Source of the DNA: Nymphaea colorata
Lineage: Eukaryota; Streptophyta; Magnoliopsida; Nymphaeales; Nymphaeaceae
Length of the DNA: 64,000 bases
Direction of reading: 5' to 3'
Assembly: GCF_008831285.2 (NCBI RefSeq)
Contig: NC_045139.1
Location: 32,213,706-32,277,705, forward strand
The notes beneath the pieces are model-generated. The model was given only the letters and a program-made list of their open reading frames with translations. It had not been told where the DNA came from and did no database searches. Shown piece by piece: positions 13,295 through 25,621 of the stretch. Position numbers and translations under genes: made by a program. The stretch's first letter is position 1. Each line of letters starts with the position of its first letter.

Positions 13295-16200
13295 GACAGA
13301 AAAGAGAGAGAGAGAGAACATTGGCACAAATATCGTGGCGGTATTGCCTCCTTTTTTTTTGAAAAGTTCCTTATCTATATGTACTCCCCTTAAAATGTTA
13401 GTATCTATTTTGAATGTTGACACCTATCTTCTGTCTTCATCAACACTTTTCGAACAAAATTAATACCAAATTTACTCTTTCATAAAAACTTTTTCATATT
13501 TTTGTTTAAATTTTATGCATCTCTAATTTTTTTCTGAGAAACAAACAATGCTAAAAGCCTAAAACGTAGATCCAAGAACAACCTTGTTGATAATTACCCG
13601 CGAAGAATTTTTGTTACAATGATGTAAAAAACTGATGACAGGAAGGAAATTAGATGCCCTAGTTTTCTACAGATAATTATTTGAAAACCTAATGTACTCA
13701 ATCACTAGCGTTCACCAGACTAGACTTTAGCTATGCAGTACATAAGATGAGGCAGTTCATAACCTCACCTTGATCTGTTCATCTTAGACCAATCTTCAAA
13801 ATCATCTAACATATGAGATATATTTAGCATTGGCACATTATTTTCTCTGACAGCCTCCGCAAAGCTTAGAACACAATGTTATATTATTCTGCAGCATTTC
13901 CAAAACTTGTTGCTTTGGCACTTCTTAAAAGTGTTAATTTAACAAGATTGTTAGAGAGATTTTGAAGATACCATAATTCCCTCATGTTCTCTCAATTTTG
14001 GAAACATTTTTTGTATTTGAATCACAAGATCTTCAAAAAAATATATACGTTCCTCTGACTGGAACCAAAAACTATGTGGCGTTTGTTAATGACTATTCAA
14101 GAAAAAAAAGGTTGAGCGTATCTGAGAACTTCATGAATTTCAAACTTTTGTTCAAAGCACTGTTTAAGGTAATATACTTTATCAAGAACACAAACAGAGG
14201 ACACTACAATACCCTGCTTTTCAACTACCTCAAGGACCGCAAGATTGACAACAAAGGGAAGTTGGCAGTAAGGGGGTGACCACTATGCCATATCGTGAAA
14301 TTTAAGGCACTGCAATACATTATTAAGATCCTTCTTCAAAGATTCATGTGAACAGGGAAAGCTCAGATGCAGTAAAATCTTGCTCTTACCAAATAAAAGT
14401 CGTTGTATCAGCATAATTAATGCATTTTTATTTTCATATGCATAAGATAAACGAAAAAATACTAATTAAAAATTAAAATAAATGTTACAAAAAATTGGTT
14501 CAAAACTGCCAATTCAAATTGCATAGGCACCTTTTGGATTCAACATAAGTGCCAAATCACGGAGGAGGGCAAGGTCAGCCAATCCTCAGCCAAATCAGCT
14601 GAATCATGCATAAAGGAGGTGATTCTAGCCGATCAGCCACTTTTCCCTTAGTTTTTCAGGGAGGGTCATGTCCTTCAACATGATGATGCTGGAGAATGCT
14701 GGGAGCATGCCCGAAGGACGTAATGCTGATGGTCTGCTACTGTTACTGATATGTGACATTCAGACAAACACATTGAGGATGGAAGAGCAGAAGCAACTGA
14801 AGAAAGTGGTTGATTTACACAAGAAATAGATACAAACTGGTAGTTGCAGCTACGATCATTGTCCAACATATGGCTGCAGTGAGTGTGCATAAAGCATGAT
14901 GAGCTGTGAATTTTTTTTGCCTAATTATCTGCATATCCAGGCTCCCAGGAATGGACACCTGATCATGTTTTCTTATGTATATTTTTCGGTCTTTAAGTTC
15001 ACAAAGGATCACGTCACACTTAGTTCTGGATGATTATAGAACCACCTAGCAGAGATTACTCCAAACCATTATTTACATTAAAGAACACAGAAAAGACAGG
15101 TTCCCTCACTCCTCACACCTAATTAAAAATAGGTGAGCATCTGCAATACTACAAAGCCTTGGGGAAAGAAGGGAAGAAAAAAGAACCTAACAGAGCTCTT
15201 ATAATCTATCATCAGACACGATGGCACATTTCAACATTAAGATAAAAAGGTTAGGAGCAATCCAATACCTGTGAATGCACAACCAACACAAATTAAATAA
15301 TTCATCAACAGTTGCAGTAGGACCTTTAGAAAGGGGAAGCTAAACCAAGTAAACCTCCAAAAGGCAAAAACTCAGCACTTGAACGAAGAACTGCTAATAT
15401 TAAGCATTGCATCTAATATTAAGCATTGCATCCACATAATCAAATGTTAAAAAATAAAAACTAAAAATCACTCACTCGATTGAAGTCTGCAACCACGGAG
15501 ACAGAAACCCATCCTTGTCTATCCATGTTCTCCCTCAAGAACAGATCTTTACACAAATTTTCACCGCTGCACCAGGCCAAAATAACCAGAATTACAATCA
15601 CATTCTGACACCAGACAGCCCATCTGACCTGTCACTCCTTACCACTACAGCAACATTAGAAACTAGACGATATCAACAATCGGAAAGACCCAAGGAAACT
15701 TAACCATTGTTACCTGAAATAATAATCTATCTGCCTAACTAACATAGTGCGCAACTGATGATCTACTGATGGATAAAAAAAAGCATTAGGTGGAACATGT
15801 GGTACGAACGACACGGCCTGAAAAGGCTCAGCAGGTGCTCCAGGAACATAGTATAATTGAGTACCCATATCTACAAGCAGAAAGAAAGCGACAATCAGAG
15901 TGCAGAAACGGCATGCCACATTGCCAAATCAAAGTAGAATGCTACTCACCAGGATAGACCATCTGGGTAGGATAACCTCGATGCATGTTCATAAAGTGGG
16001 AGACAGCAGGCGATCGGATGAAATTCCTTGGACCACCTCTCTGCTGCTGATGGATATTCCGACCACCATAACCTTGATTCGAGGTCAACTCATAGTGCGT
16101 TCGATCTTGGTCACGGGCATTGCCCCTGTTCCCATGGTTGCTATGGTGGGGGGCGTTACCTCGTGGGTACGGGCCATTGCCTTTCCTAAATGGATTTCGG

Positions 16201-16989
16201 GCATGAACATTGCCACTGTGACCAGGAGAACCCCACCCTTTCGATCCAGAATCCCAATTGCTCTTGCGCGATGGATCTCTCTGTGCCTGTTCTTGTCTTC
16301 TGGAGGCATCATGCAGCGATTCCGCACCAGAAATCGCATTGACGCCGTTCGTGTTATTACTGCGTCTGTGGGGATGCGCCGGCCGGTTCACGGATTCATG
16401 GTTACGGTTAGGATTTTCCTCCGCTTTTGAGTTCTCAACTGATCTCTGAGGAGTTTGTGGCATTACTGGATCCTAACGGAAAGCAAAAGCAACAAACCAA
16501 AAAGAAAAAGGCAAACGCCATGACGAAGTTCATCCCTGAAGCTACAGAGGGAACTGAAAGCGGAGAGAACGGAGAACCCACCTGCGAAGCCACTGATCCG
16601 TCCCCAAGCGGCTTCGCGGAATCCACAGATTTGGAAGAAGCCTTAACCGATTCCGACAGCGCCGGCCAGGACGCAGCCCCTATGACGGCAACGGCATCCA
16701 CCACCGGCGTGCCTGGCGCGTTGCACGGTTTGTTCCACGCGTGCTTCTTCAAGGACGGGGAGCCCTCCTCGTTGGGCTCATTGGGCAGCTTGTGGGGCGA
16801 ACCCGCCGACGGACTCAAGGAACCAGAATCAGGAGGGGAGTGCTTGCCGGGAGGAGACCCAGGATCGTCCCGGACAGTCTGAGACCAGGAACTCTGCGCG
16901 GGAACTGGGAGGTGAAATTGGGTGTTGTCTGCCGAGAATCCCGACGGCGTTGCCGGGAAAGTCGATGAAGAGTCGGTGGCAGCAGCCAT
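11581..16989 (-). CDS. LARP1: La-related protein 1 (LARP1B/LARP1C type)
   Basis: RNA-binding protein that in plants acts in cytoplasmic mRNA stability, translation and decay. Six exons: 16989-16582, 16472-15950, 15870-15714, 15566-15476, 12335-12264 and 11865-11581, encoding 511 residues. The N-terminal half is low-complexity and carries the plant LARP1 words KKHAWNKP and GAASWPALSES, followed by a Gly/Arg/His/Asn-rich segment (about 150-310). The La motif spans about 346-431: LRTMLVRQIDYYFS, NLCKDLFLRENMD, QGWVSVSVVADFNRVKQLT, then RRRNDWGTWLLP. All junctions keep phase. Intron 5 is 3.1 kb and holds a decayed copia fragment and AT/AC microsatellites. No DM15 repeats are visible, which fits the short plant 1B/1C class and not LARP1A. 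The start is the only upstream ATG giving MAAATDSSS, as in relatives. Confidence 0.93.
13090..13294. repeat. AT, AC and AT microsatellites in LARP1 intron 5
   Basis: An AT array near 13097-13118, a TA run near 13203-13217, a pure AC array at about 13228-13266, and an AT array directly abutting it (13267-13294), then a short GA run. All lie inside the 3.1-kb LARP1 intron. The sequence between contains 'gggtac/gtaccc' words also seen at 12760-12840, typical of degraded plant repeats. Confidence 0.9.
14040..14265 (+). pseudogene. Ty1-copia integrase fragment (degenerate)
   Basis: The translation VPLTGTKNYVAFVNDYSR resembles the plant copia integrase core (Gly-x-x-Tyr/Asn-aromatic-hydrophobic-Asp-Asp/Asn-Tyr-Ser-Arg). 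A later NYLKDRKI-type segment sits where copia integrases have their 'F...NGI' block. The expected 'SDNGGEY' acidic core is lost, flanking gag, protease and reverse transcriptase are absent, and no LTRs were found, so this is a short, old remnant. It lies antisense in LARP1 intron 5. Confidence 0.5.
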
Positions 16990-18950
16990 GTGAGAAGGTG
17001 CACCCGGGACGTGGGTCAGTCCGCACCTTCAGCAAACGAACAAAGGAGGGTTCGCGCCCCAATGTGAAAACCAGAGAGAGGGCAGAAATGATTCTTCTCA
17101 ACAGGAAACCAGAGAGAGAGAGAGAGAGAGAGGTAGAAGACTGTGAAGATACTTGGATTTTGGAGGGGGAAGAGAGAGAGGGAGAGTATGTATTCGTGGG
17201 GTTGATGGCGGATCAAACAGGAATTCTTTATTCTACGACGAGGACCCTTGAGAGGAGGAGACTCTTCCTTCGGAAGCAAAAAGGTTCCTATGACGAAAAG
17301 AAGAGTATTCCGTATTCGTCGCAGATCATGAGTTCCGGCCCAAATTGTTCCAAACACGAACGTTTGAGATAGGGACGTAAATGGTGGGGACTACGAGACG
17401 AATTCAGCTTTTTACCGACTTTTCTTGGTATTTTGTGTAATTGGATTGGAGCTCGGACTTTGGATTCAAACCTTATTTTTTTGGAAATCAAATTCAGATC
17501 CCACTGACATAAGAACTTACAACTAACCAGATATCAAATTGAGAGATTCAGTTATGAAAACTTCAAATCTAGCATAGAGTAGTTGGTTGAATAGATGGCA
17601 TGAGCTAAAGTGTGTCTCATGTTTGATTTTCATAAGTGCTAGTAAGAGATTTTTCTCTCCTCCCTCCCACTCTCTTTCTTTCTAAATGTTTTCTTAATTC
17701 AAAAAATTATTATGCCCTTTTGGGTTTTGGTCTTTGTGTTTATTTGTTTGAGATTTGAGTTGATGTATGACATTTTGGGGTTTGACAATTATTGTTCTAC
17801 TACTGTTAGGTACACGTCTTTTGCAATTAGGTTGTTGCAGTCATCGTTGATGGATGGCTTCCGAGTTTAGTGGCAGGGAGGGATTTTCATCCTTTCGATT
17901 GATGTCATGATACTCATGACAATATGGTTGCCCTCATGGCCTTCCTTTTTTTCAGCACTGCAGAAACATAAGCTATGTGGTATGACATATTAACCATAAT
18001 GTGTTCTTTAAACCCACTTATTCATAGCAAACCATGTTTTTATTCAAGGTAATATAGTGCAATTATGTTAAGCGTGTGATCATTAAGCTTAAGAATGTCA
18101 TTCATAATGTTTTATGACACGTATTTTAGGAACATGTATTATTATTAGAACATCATATTTTTCTTTTTTTATCATAAGTCTTTCAAAAGTGTCACTCAAA
18201 GCTAGTGGAATAAATGTGTAATACAAAAAAAGTAAAAAAGATTGCCGCCAACTTGGGCAGATCTTGATGCACTGAAAGCAAGTCTTAAACTCTCATCAAC
18301 AAGAATTGGGTAGAGGTTTCGGCCTTCAACTAGCTAGGTAGTGGGACGTCCTCACTCCGTAAAAAGATTTAAGATTTAGAAAGGTTTAACCACTGTTCTC
18401 ACTATGTTTAAGGCCTGATCTTCCACTTCGAACTTGCGCAGAAAATGATAAAAGAAGAGTCCAAAAGGGTCTAAAAGGCCATAGATTCCTTGGACTATTC
18501 TACGGCAAGCTTCCTAGCAAGTTCAAAGTATCAGTCACAGAAACACACACGGAGAAAAAGGGTCTCACTGTCAAATGAATAAGCGACAGCAGATCATCCT
18601 TTCCAAAAGCAGGGGACTGACTTTCTTATGATTACTGTTCTACAGTCCGCATATTATTAATTAAGCCACAGAGTTTCAAGTGAACTCCTCGCTTAAGGAA
18701 AAGACGAGTTTCAGAAAATGTGTAGCCACGAAGTTATGATAATATTGGCTTCCTCTGTACTGCAAATCGAAGGTTTGATACACAGTTGTTCTTCCATTTG
18801 AGCTGCTTAGTCGTTATGTTGCTCGAGTCCAACCACAAAATCCTGGAGCGGAAGAGATAACAAAGGCAGGAAATCCCGACCAAAACTTGCAGTTGGGAGC
18901 TTCTCTAGCTTTCAACCCTCGTTACCAGAGAATGCCTGCAAATTAAATGT
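16990..18950. other. Upstream flank of LARP1 and intergenic DNA
   Basis: The first 400 bases contain GA runs (17109-17132 and near 17170) that read as a CT-rich leader and promoter for LARP1 on the minus strand; no TATA box was seen. The rest, to 18950, is AT-rich with no supportable exon. Confidence 0.5.
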
Positions 18951-19388
18951 AAATGATGAACGCGGGTGAAGGCGTCAAGCAAGTTATGGTAAACATATGT
19001 TAGTCTAGAACATGAGAGCTGTTACAAAGGGCGGTTAGAATTTCATCATAAACATCAGAGTAACATCGCAAAAGCATCAAAGACAATTTTGAGTTTTCTT
19101 TTTCTTCGACTCCTACTTTTGATTTGTATATGTTTGTGTGTCTGTGTGCATCTGTTTTTGTTTATATATGTAGCTATGTATGTGTTTATGTCTGTATGTG
19201 CCGGTTTCATGGAAAGTTCAAAAGTAGGAGTCGAAGAAAAAGAAAACTCGATTGTCTTTTGATGCTTTTGCGATGTTACTCTGATGTTTAAGATGAAATT
19301 CTAACCGTCCTTTTTAACAGCTCTCATGTTCTAGACTAACATTTCTTACCATAACTTGCTAGACGCCTTCGCCCGGGATTCATCACTT
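18951..19388. repeat. Long inverted repeat: 172-bp arms, 95-bp loop
   Basis: Arm 1 (18951-19122) and arm 2 (19218-19388) are reverse complements at roughly 92% by eye, with about 12-15 mismatches and two single-base indels. The spacer (19123-19217) is TG-rich. A transcript from either strand would fold into a long hairpin. No terminal motif or flanking target duplication was recognised and neither arm has a coding frame. It could be a hairpin-RNA or MIRNA-like locus, or a foldback transposon. It lies about 1 kb beyond the 3' end of the phosphatase gene. Confidence 0.93.
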
Positions 19389-20361
19389 TGCCTTTTTATG
19401 CGGCTTTGCATACTTTTGAATTAACCATTTACCTGTGATGTTTTAATTCATTTAGTAGAAAAGACAGCAAAATTGAAATTTTTCATGCAAGCCCAGTGCC
19501 AAATCGATGGCAAAAAATGAAATACTTTGCGAAATTTTTCTAAAGTAGATCATGATTTATAACAAATAAGCAATCGTAGATACACATGCATTCGGGTCAA
19601 GTCCAAACACGTAGAAGTACGTTTTCTCAGGGAATTTTAAAGATCTTTCAGTGGTTTGCACAAATACTAACTTCTATAGCAATTCTTTACATTTGCAGCA
19701 TAGAAGTACAGTGATCTAACAGTCTATTTCTTATATTTATTGCCCCAAGTCATGTTTTCTCTCATCTTTCTCGAACACTGATATTTGATTGAGGGGAACC
19801 GCTCTTACATGCTCTCGAGGAAAGACAACTTGAGAAGTAGCCGGATTGAAAACTGTTTCTATAGTTGATGCCTAATCTATGTACCGCAGTACAGGAATAT
19901 TTATATGAGACCCAATCTTTTCAAACTGCAGACTTTTTTCTCCATCTATGAATGGACTTATCACAAGCATGTTGACCAATTCGTGTCCTGAAACGGATTT
20001 CTGAGGTTAAAGATTCTTCAAGAGACAAGTTTACCATAAATGAAACTATCAATTTGCACATACCTGGTGCTATCATGGCCAACAAGCAAACATGTTGCAA
20101 CTACAGACTAAATTATGTGGTACATCATATTCTGCATAATTATAACTCCAGAATTTTCATAATTTAGGATGCTAGTGGCGAGAAACTCGTAGAAGTACCT
20201 CACAAAAAATGGAGATTCTGTCATCAAATTGAAGCGATCTGTAGTATGTACAGTAAAAACTAGTGGTACCACAAGCACCAAATATCCCCAGACAGGAAGC
20301 ATTACTTCTATTATGCAATGTACTGGCCTCATATATGAATATTCTTAAGCAGCATTGGCTG
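19389..20361. other. 3' flank of the phosphatase gene
   Basis: Downstream flank of the minus-strand gene ending at 20362, probably including its 3' UTR. No exon, RNA gene or clear repeat was recognised. Confidence 0.5.
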
Positions 20362-22667
20362 CTAATCAAAATGTGAAAAAAATGACGGACCAGAGCTGGA
20401 CCACTCATGATTAAATTCACCTGGCTTTGCCTTCATTTGCCTGATTATACATTGACAAAAGAAAGAAAGGTATTAGCATTTTGCCAGAATAGAACTATTT
20501 ATTCTGATACTCAAATGGGGCTCTGGTTTGAAACCTTGCATTGGAAGATGGAAACACGATTTTGATGTGTCTGCAAAGCAGGATTTCTTAAAATTTTTGG
20601 AGCTGCAGACTTCATAAGTCGTTTGGGAGCTTTTTCTAATTCAGATAGCTTTGGTCATATAGAGACAGAAAGCTTGATAGACGTTCCTACTCTCTTTTTG
20701 GAAGGCAAGGTAGCATTAAGTTGCATGCCAATGGATGATGTTGGCAAATCGTTTTGAGGGTGGACTTGCATTATCAACTCCATCTGCAATGCAAGGTTCT
20801 GCAAACACTAGTGCTTTAAAACATGGGAAGGCATCGACAAAACCACAGTAACACCCTATTTCTAAACAGTGTCCAACATGCAATGGTGAAAGCAACCAAA
20901 GTGTCGATCCATTACCATCTCTGGTCATGAAGCATTTCTTCTGTCAAGCCAAACTCCCGCATCTCCTCAACTGTGTGATGAACTAGCAGACTATATCTGT
21001 AATAGAACCACAAGAGAAACTGCAGCATCAGGACTATGCATCAAATGAATCTCCAGTAATGCGTAAACTGCTTGGTAGATAAATGAAGCAATCTGGTTCC
21101 CTGAGTCAGGTCCATGGTTATCACTGAACACCAATACCAAAAAAGAGTAATGCATATACGTTACCTTCCACCAGTCCCTGTTTGCATGACAATCATCCCT
21201 CCATTCCCGAAATTGTGGAGGCCCTCAAATTGCTGCACCGTCCACTTATACCATCTCATCAAGAAGACCCGCAATGCCAGGCCATGAGAAACTATTATTA
21301 AGTTCATGTTGTGAGTCCATTCATCTGGCGGTTGGAATCGGCCAATGTCTATGTCTGCCCTGAGAGTTTCTCTGAAACCTAGAGTACTTCCAAATATCTA
21401 AATTAAGTACGCAGAGAGCCTGCTCAGACAAAAAGGGAGTGCAAAGGAGGAGTACCTGTTATCCGATCATAGACATCAGCAGCAGATTCTCCATCTGGAA
21501 AGCGGTAAAAGAATCGGCCATACTTAAGGCGTTCAGCTTTCTCTATTATCATTTTCTCCCTGTCCTGAAAGTTCCCTAGTCCCATTGCAGAGATTTGTCA
21601 ATTGCAAAAGCCAGAGATAAGATCAATTCATGGAGCAAGAATCTGAAAAGTTTGACCAGTTCCTGTAATACTGACTAGAAAGCCCAGTTTCCTGAATGCT
21701 GACTAGGCTTGACACCAAGACCGTCATGGTATCCTGAGACTTAGTACGTCTTACTGCTAACATTTTCACTTCAACATGAAACTATTATCATTATTATTTT
21801 CTTGTCTGACAAACACAAATTCACATGTACTAGGCTAAAGATTCTAGAGTTCAACATTGACTTGACGCCAACTACAACAACTTGGATCAAAACAGTCCCT
21901 GCTCCTGTATAACGAATACCAACTCAATCTGTCCAGGATGTAGAATAGCAACTCACTTCATAGTTTATTTAGATACCAAGAGAACTACCAACTGAGGTAC
22001 AATGCAGTATACTGCCAATCATTCTCAGTATCACAATAGGAACTCATTCTTCAAGCTAGTTTATGATAAGTGGAAGGTAAGTTAATATAAGTACAGAACA
22101 ACGAAACGTAAAGCTAAGGGAATGGAGGTGCGAACCGAAGTCTTGCTCCCGCAAGCGAGGCTCTTCCCTCACGCCAGTGATCCGCTCGCGCTCGAAGGCT
22201 CTGCCCAAACCCCTCAGCGTCTGAAGCGTCCTGGTGTATGGCGACACGTAGAAGTAAACCTTCCAATCGTCGCAGCCATCATTCACAATCATCTCCCGTA
22301 TCCGCCTGCCCGTCTTCTCGGCGCCTCGCCACCCTTTCTCCGTCAATTCAATCTTGGGGTCGGGTATCCGAGTATAGACGCTCTCGTCCACGTTTCCCTG
22401 GCTCTCGCCGTGCCTCACAAGTATTATCCGGCGAGGCCGCGGGCAGCGCCCCAGTGTAGCAGTGGCCTTCTCTGGGAAGTCGTGCAGTGATTCGCCTGGG
22501 ATGGAGCCATTCTCGCTGCTTCTCCCGCTACCTGCTGTGCTTGCATTACGTTGACGCACGGCGTAAGAAGAAGGGTGCTGTGCTTCTCGTGATGAGAGCT
22601 GGGGACTCACCGGATTCCGGCATCCAATCCGGATTCCCGGCAATGGGAGGATAGAGGATACATGCAT
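20362..22667 (-). CDS. Phosphoglycerate mutase-like histidine phosphatase (AT74 type)
   Basis: Member of the histidine phosphatase superfamily, related to the plant AT74/AT74H/DG13 proteins; substrate not established. Five exons: 22667-22136, 21575-21456, 21378-21165, 20996-20916 and 20440-20362, encoding 341 residues with matching phase. The catalytic RHG motif is LVRHGESQGN with H86; the second histidine is H249 in IIVSHGLALR. Also present are SPYTRTLQT, the REQDFGNFQD block around the exon 1/2 junction, RFPDGESAADVYDR and NFGNGGMIV. The C terminus ends GPSFFSHFD, as in close relatives, which supports exon 5 and its stop. The roughly 75 residues before the domain are Ser/Arg-rich and could be a plastid transit peptide, although relatives often lack it. 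Confidence 0.93.
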
Positions 22668-23755
22668 TTTGGTTCATTCAGTGACTGACTGCGATGGAGA
22701 AACAAGAGTTCCACATCGGTGATGCAATCGCAGTTCCCCCTCACTCTCCGCTCTCTTCTCCTTGCTTTCATCTTGCGGTGGAACTACGAACTACGAAGTC
22801 TCTTGCCATCCGTCGTAATCTCATACACGAATTCCTCTTGGACTGTGCCGCTCCACGTGTCTTCTACCCGTGTCTTCTATTGGTAGATAAGGTTGGTCTA
22901 GATTCAATCGAATTTAACTATTAAAGTTGCGCCGCCTACGTACGCAAGGGAAATGTTTTTGTAATTTAAAAATTTTAATGCACAAATTTGTGCGACTGTA
23001 CTTTAAATTTAGTTATTATTTTTAAAAATTAGTTTTTATTTTCTTAACTGTAATTGAATTGTTCACAACCCACCACCGGAAAACAATGGCCCCAAGCACT
23101 CCTCTGCAATTCTTCATACTTCCGGGGTTTCGACTTTGCACCAGAATTTGTGGCGAACGGTATAGCCATCAAATTGTTTACTGTCAAAAGAAACAGCATG
23201 CTTGAGAGTTAAACATGTCTTTTATGTGTCCAACCAGTGATGATACATCCCTTGATCTTAAAACAAGATTTACTGAGATTGAAGAATTAAAGCTCTTCAA
23301 ATTTTATGTGCCATAAAATTTACCTATCTAACAAAAACTTGTCTGGGTTATGCTGATACATTTTTCAGATTCTTTTGTTACGAAATCTTATGGAAGGATC
23401 TGAGGAGGAATATGCTCTTGGCTTTCAGAAAATGGCCATTCCATATACGTTGTTGACACTGAAACCAGCACCATAGAAATTTAGCTTCAGCAATATAATT
23501 GCACAAAATTTATGCAACTACATTGCATCTGGTCTTGGTTGAATGTAGCATCTTGTTGGTTCACCAAGGTTTTGTTTCCTATCGAATCGTGTGGACCACC
23601 ATGCCGTGACCAGATGTGCAAGTTGGCTATTTGCTTTTTCCTGTATGTGTGCTGACTAAGAAGATGTTCATGCCCTGCTCCAACAAAGGATTGGTCAGAG
23701 AAAGAGAAAGAGGCAGATGTGATGTTTCATATCCTGCGCCAACAAAGGATTGCTT

Positions 23756-23786
<31 letters not shown>

Positions 23787-25621
23787 CAGAGATACAGAGA
23801 GAATTTGCTTTTTCTTGGATGTGTGCTCTAAGAAGATGTTCACGCTCTGCACCAACAAAGGATTGGTGAGAGAGAGAAGTTGCTTTTTCTTGGATGTGTG
23901 CTCTAAGAAGACATTCATGCTCTGACCAACAAAGGATTGGTGAGAGAGAGAGGAGAGGGAGAGAATATGCTATTTCTTGTTGATGCTCTGCACCAACAAA
24001 AGATTGGTTGGAGAGAGACAAAGCGAGAAATAGAGAGATATGTAGAATGACTGCTAAAAGGAATGAAGAAAAATTCTTTTTGTTTTTCCGAGTAGATTGC
24101 ATATTTACCATTTCCCTTGCCTTGACATCTGTAATCATTCAGGATTAGTCACCTGCCAATCATCATATATCCTCCACCTTCATCATGAATTACAAAAAAA
24201 ACTCTGATTTAAACTCCGGCAGCCATTGTTTACGATAAAATTTTATAGAAAGTTTTGTTCTAATCCATAATAACTTCCACATTAACCGTCTACAGACTAA
24301 CTTAGAGCTGACCTAACCTCTCAGTGAATCGAAGCTACCGGAGGCACCATGGGCTGCTGGTCACTGAATCAAGGATCAGCATTTATTTACTCGGCTACTT
24401 TCTCTAATGTTGCAAGATGTAAGGATCATGTACCTTAAGTTGGATTAGAGTTTCAGAGGATATCCCTCAAGTTGGTGACTTTCTCTCCACAGATTTCACT
24501 GCTTTAACTTGGCTCAAGTTTTACCATGTTCAATCTCAGCTCATTTGGGTACATGAGCAAGTATTGAACAGATCTCTCAACCGCCTTTTGGAAAACGAAC
24601 CTAGTTTGAACATCTTGCCTTAATTAAGCTTGGCGAATACATGTAGCGCAGAAAGAAGGGAGGAATTGCTACCAAATTCAGATTCATTAGGTACAAACTG
24701 GTCATGATCACCACCATTAAACCTTAACCCAACCATACAGAGCAGCTTAGGCAATTCAAGTTTTTCCAATTTGTCCCAATCATCTTCATCTAACCTTATG
24801 TCATCCGCATGACGCAGCATGAAAAGAACCATAACTTGCGGTGCTAGTGCTGCGATGTGCATAAGTGAATAACGATACTTCGAAACCTTGTATACCAATA
24901 TGGACAAGTTGATGCTTCGAAACAGGGCAGATTGCTTTGAACAGTATGGTTTGGTAGAGGATGACCAAAATCTGTTTAGATCAACTACAAATGTGTTAAG
25001 ATCTTAGATTTTTATTAATTGATGTGGATCATAGATCTATAGTGCCGATTGTTGGAGTGTGGAGCCTGATCTTTATTAATAGGCTTTCCTAGTCTCCATG
25101 TTTAACAGGGGGCCATCATTTTTCTTGTACTTCTTGATCTTTTTGAGATGGTGAGAAAAGAACGAGTGTGGCCATGGATGTATGAAAACTTTGTTTGTCA
25201 ACCACGTAGAAAGACCTTTTACCTCTCCTCATCGTAGTTTTTCTTTGGTGTGTGAGTGAGAAAGAGAGAAGGCCTCGTTCCTACCACCGAAATCCACGTC
25301 TTCTTTTAAGGAGTGCCTGCAGGTTTGACCTACTGTGGTGAACGCTCCATAAACACCCCAAGAACTGTTAGACAAACATAACAAAGCGGGTGCAGGCTCT
25401 GCCCTCAAAAAGGCCATACTCATGAGGTTCAGCACAACAACTAATAGCAGTAGTCAGCACAAGTCTCCAAACAAAGTCGGAAAATAACTGAAGCCATGAA
25501 ACAACCAGTACAAGTTACAGGACATATTCACAGATGTCAATGAAGGCCAAACTAGTTTACAACCCAGATGCCGAGCTCTTTACAAAGTTGTAGACTGTTG
25601 TTAATCATCTGGCCACCCTTC
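22668..25621. other. Intergenic region with a 70-bp tandem repeat
   Basis: Besides the minisatellite at 23629-24020, I see no supportable exon. A 95-codon frame on the minus strand (24620-24907) is acidic in its middle but matches no family I know and lacks flanking splice or promoter evidence, so it is not called. Confidence 0.5.
23629..24020. repeat. Minisatellite, unit about 70-80 bp, five copies
   Basis: The unit runs 'ttgctttttcttggatgtg', a 'gctctaagaagatgttcatg' part, then 'caccaacaaaggattggtga' and a GA tail. Units start near 23629, 23716 (5'-truncated), 23801, 23880 and 23968 (shortened). Each ends in a GA run of different length; the longest, near 23757-23783, has expanded into a microsatellite. 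No coding frame is kept across units. Confidence 0.85.

Noticed and set aside
15900-16430. 176-codon plus-strand frame
   Set aside because: Antisense shadow of LARP1 exon 2, which has clear family support.
24620-24907. 95-codon minus-strand frame with acidic middle
   Set aside because: No family recognised, no splice or promoter support, and surrounded by noncoding DNA; kept only as a mention.
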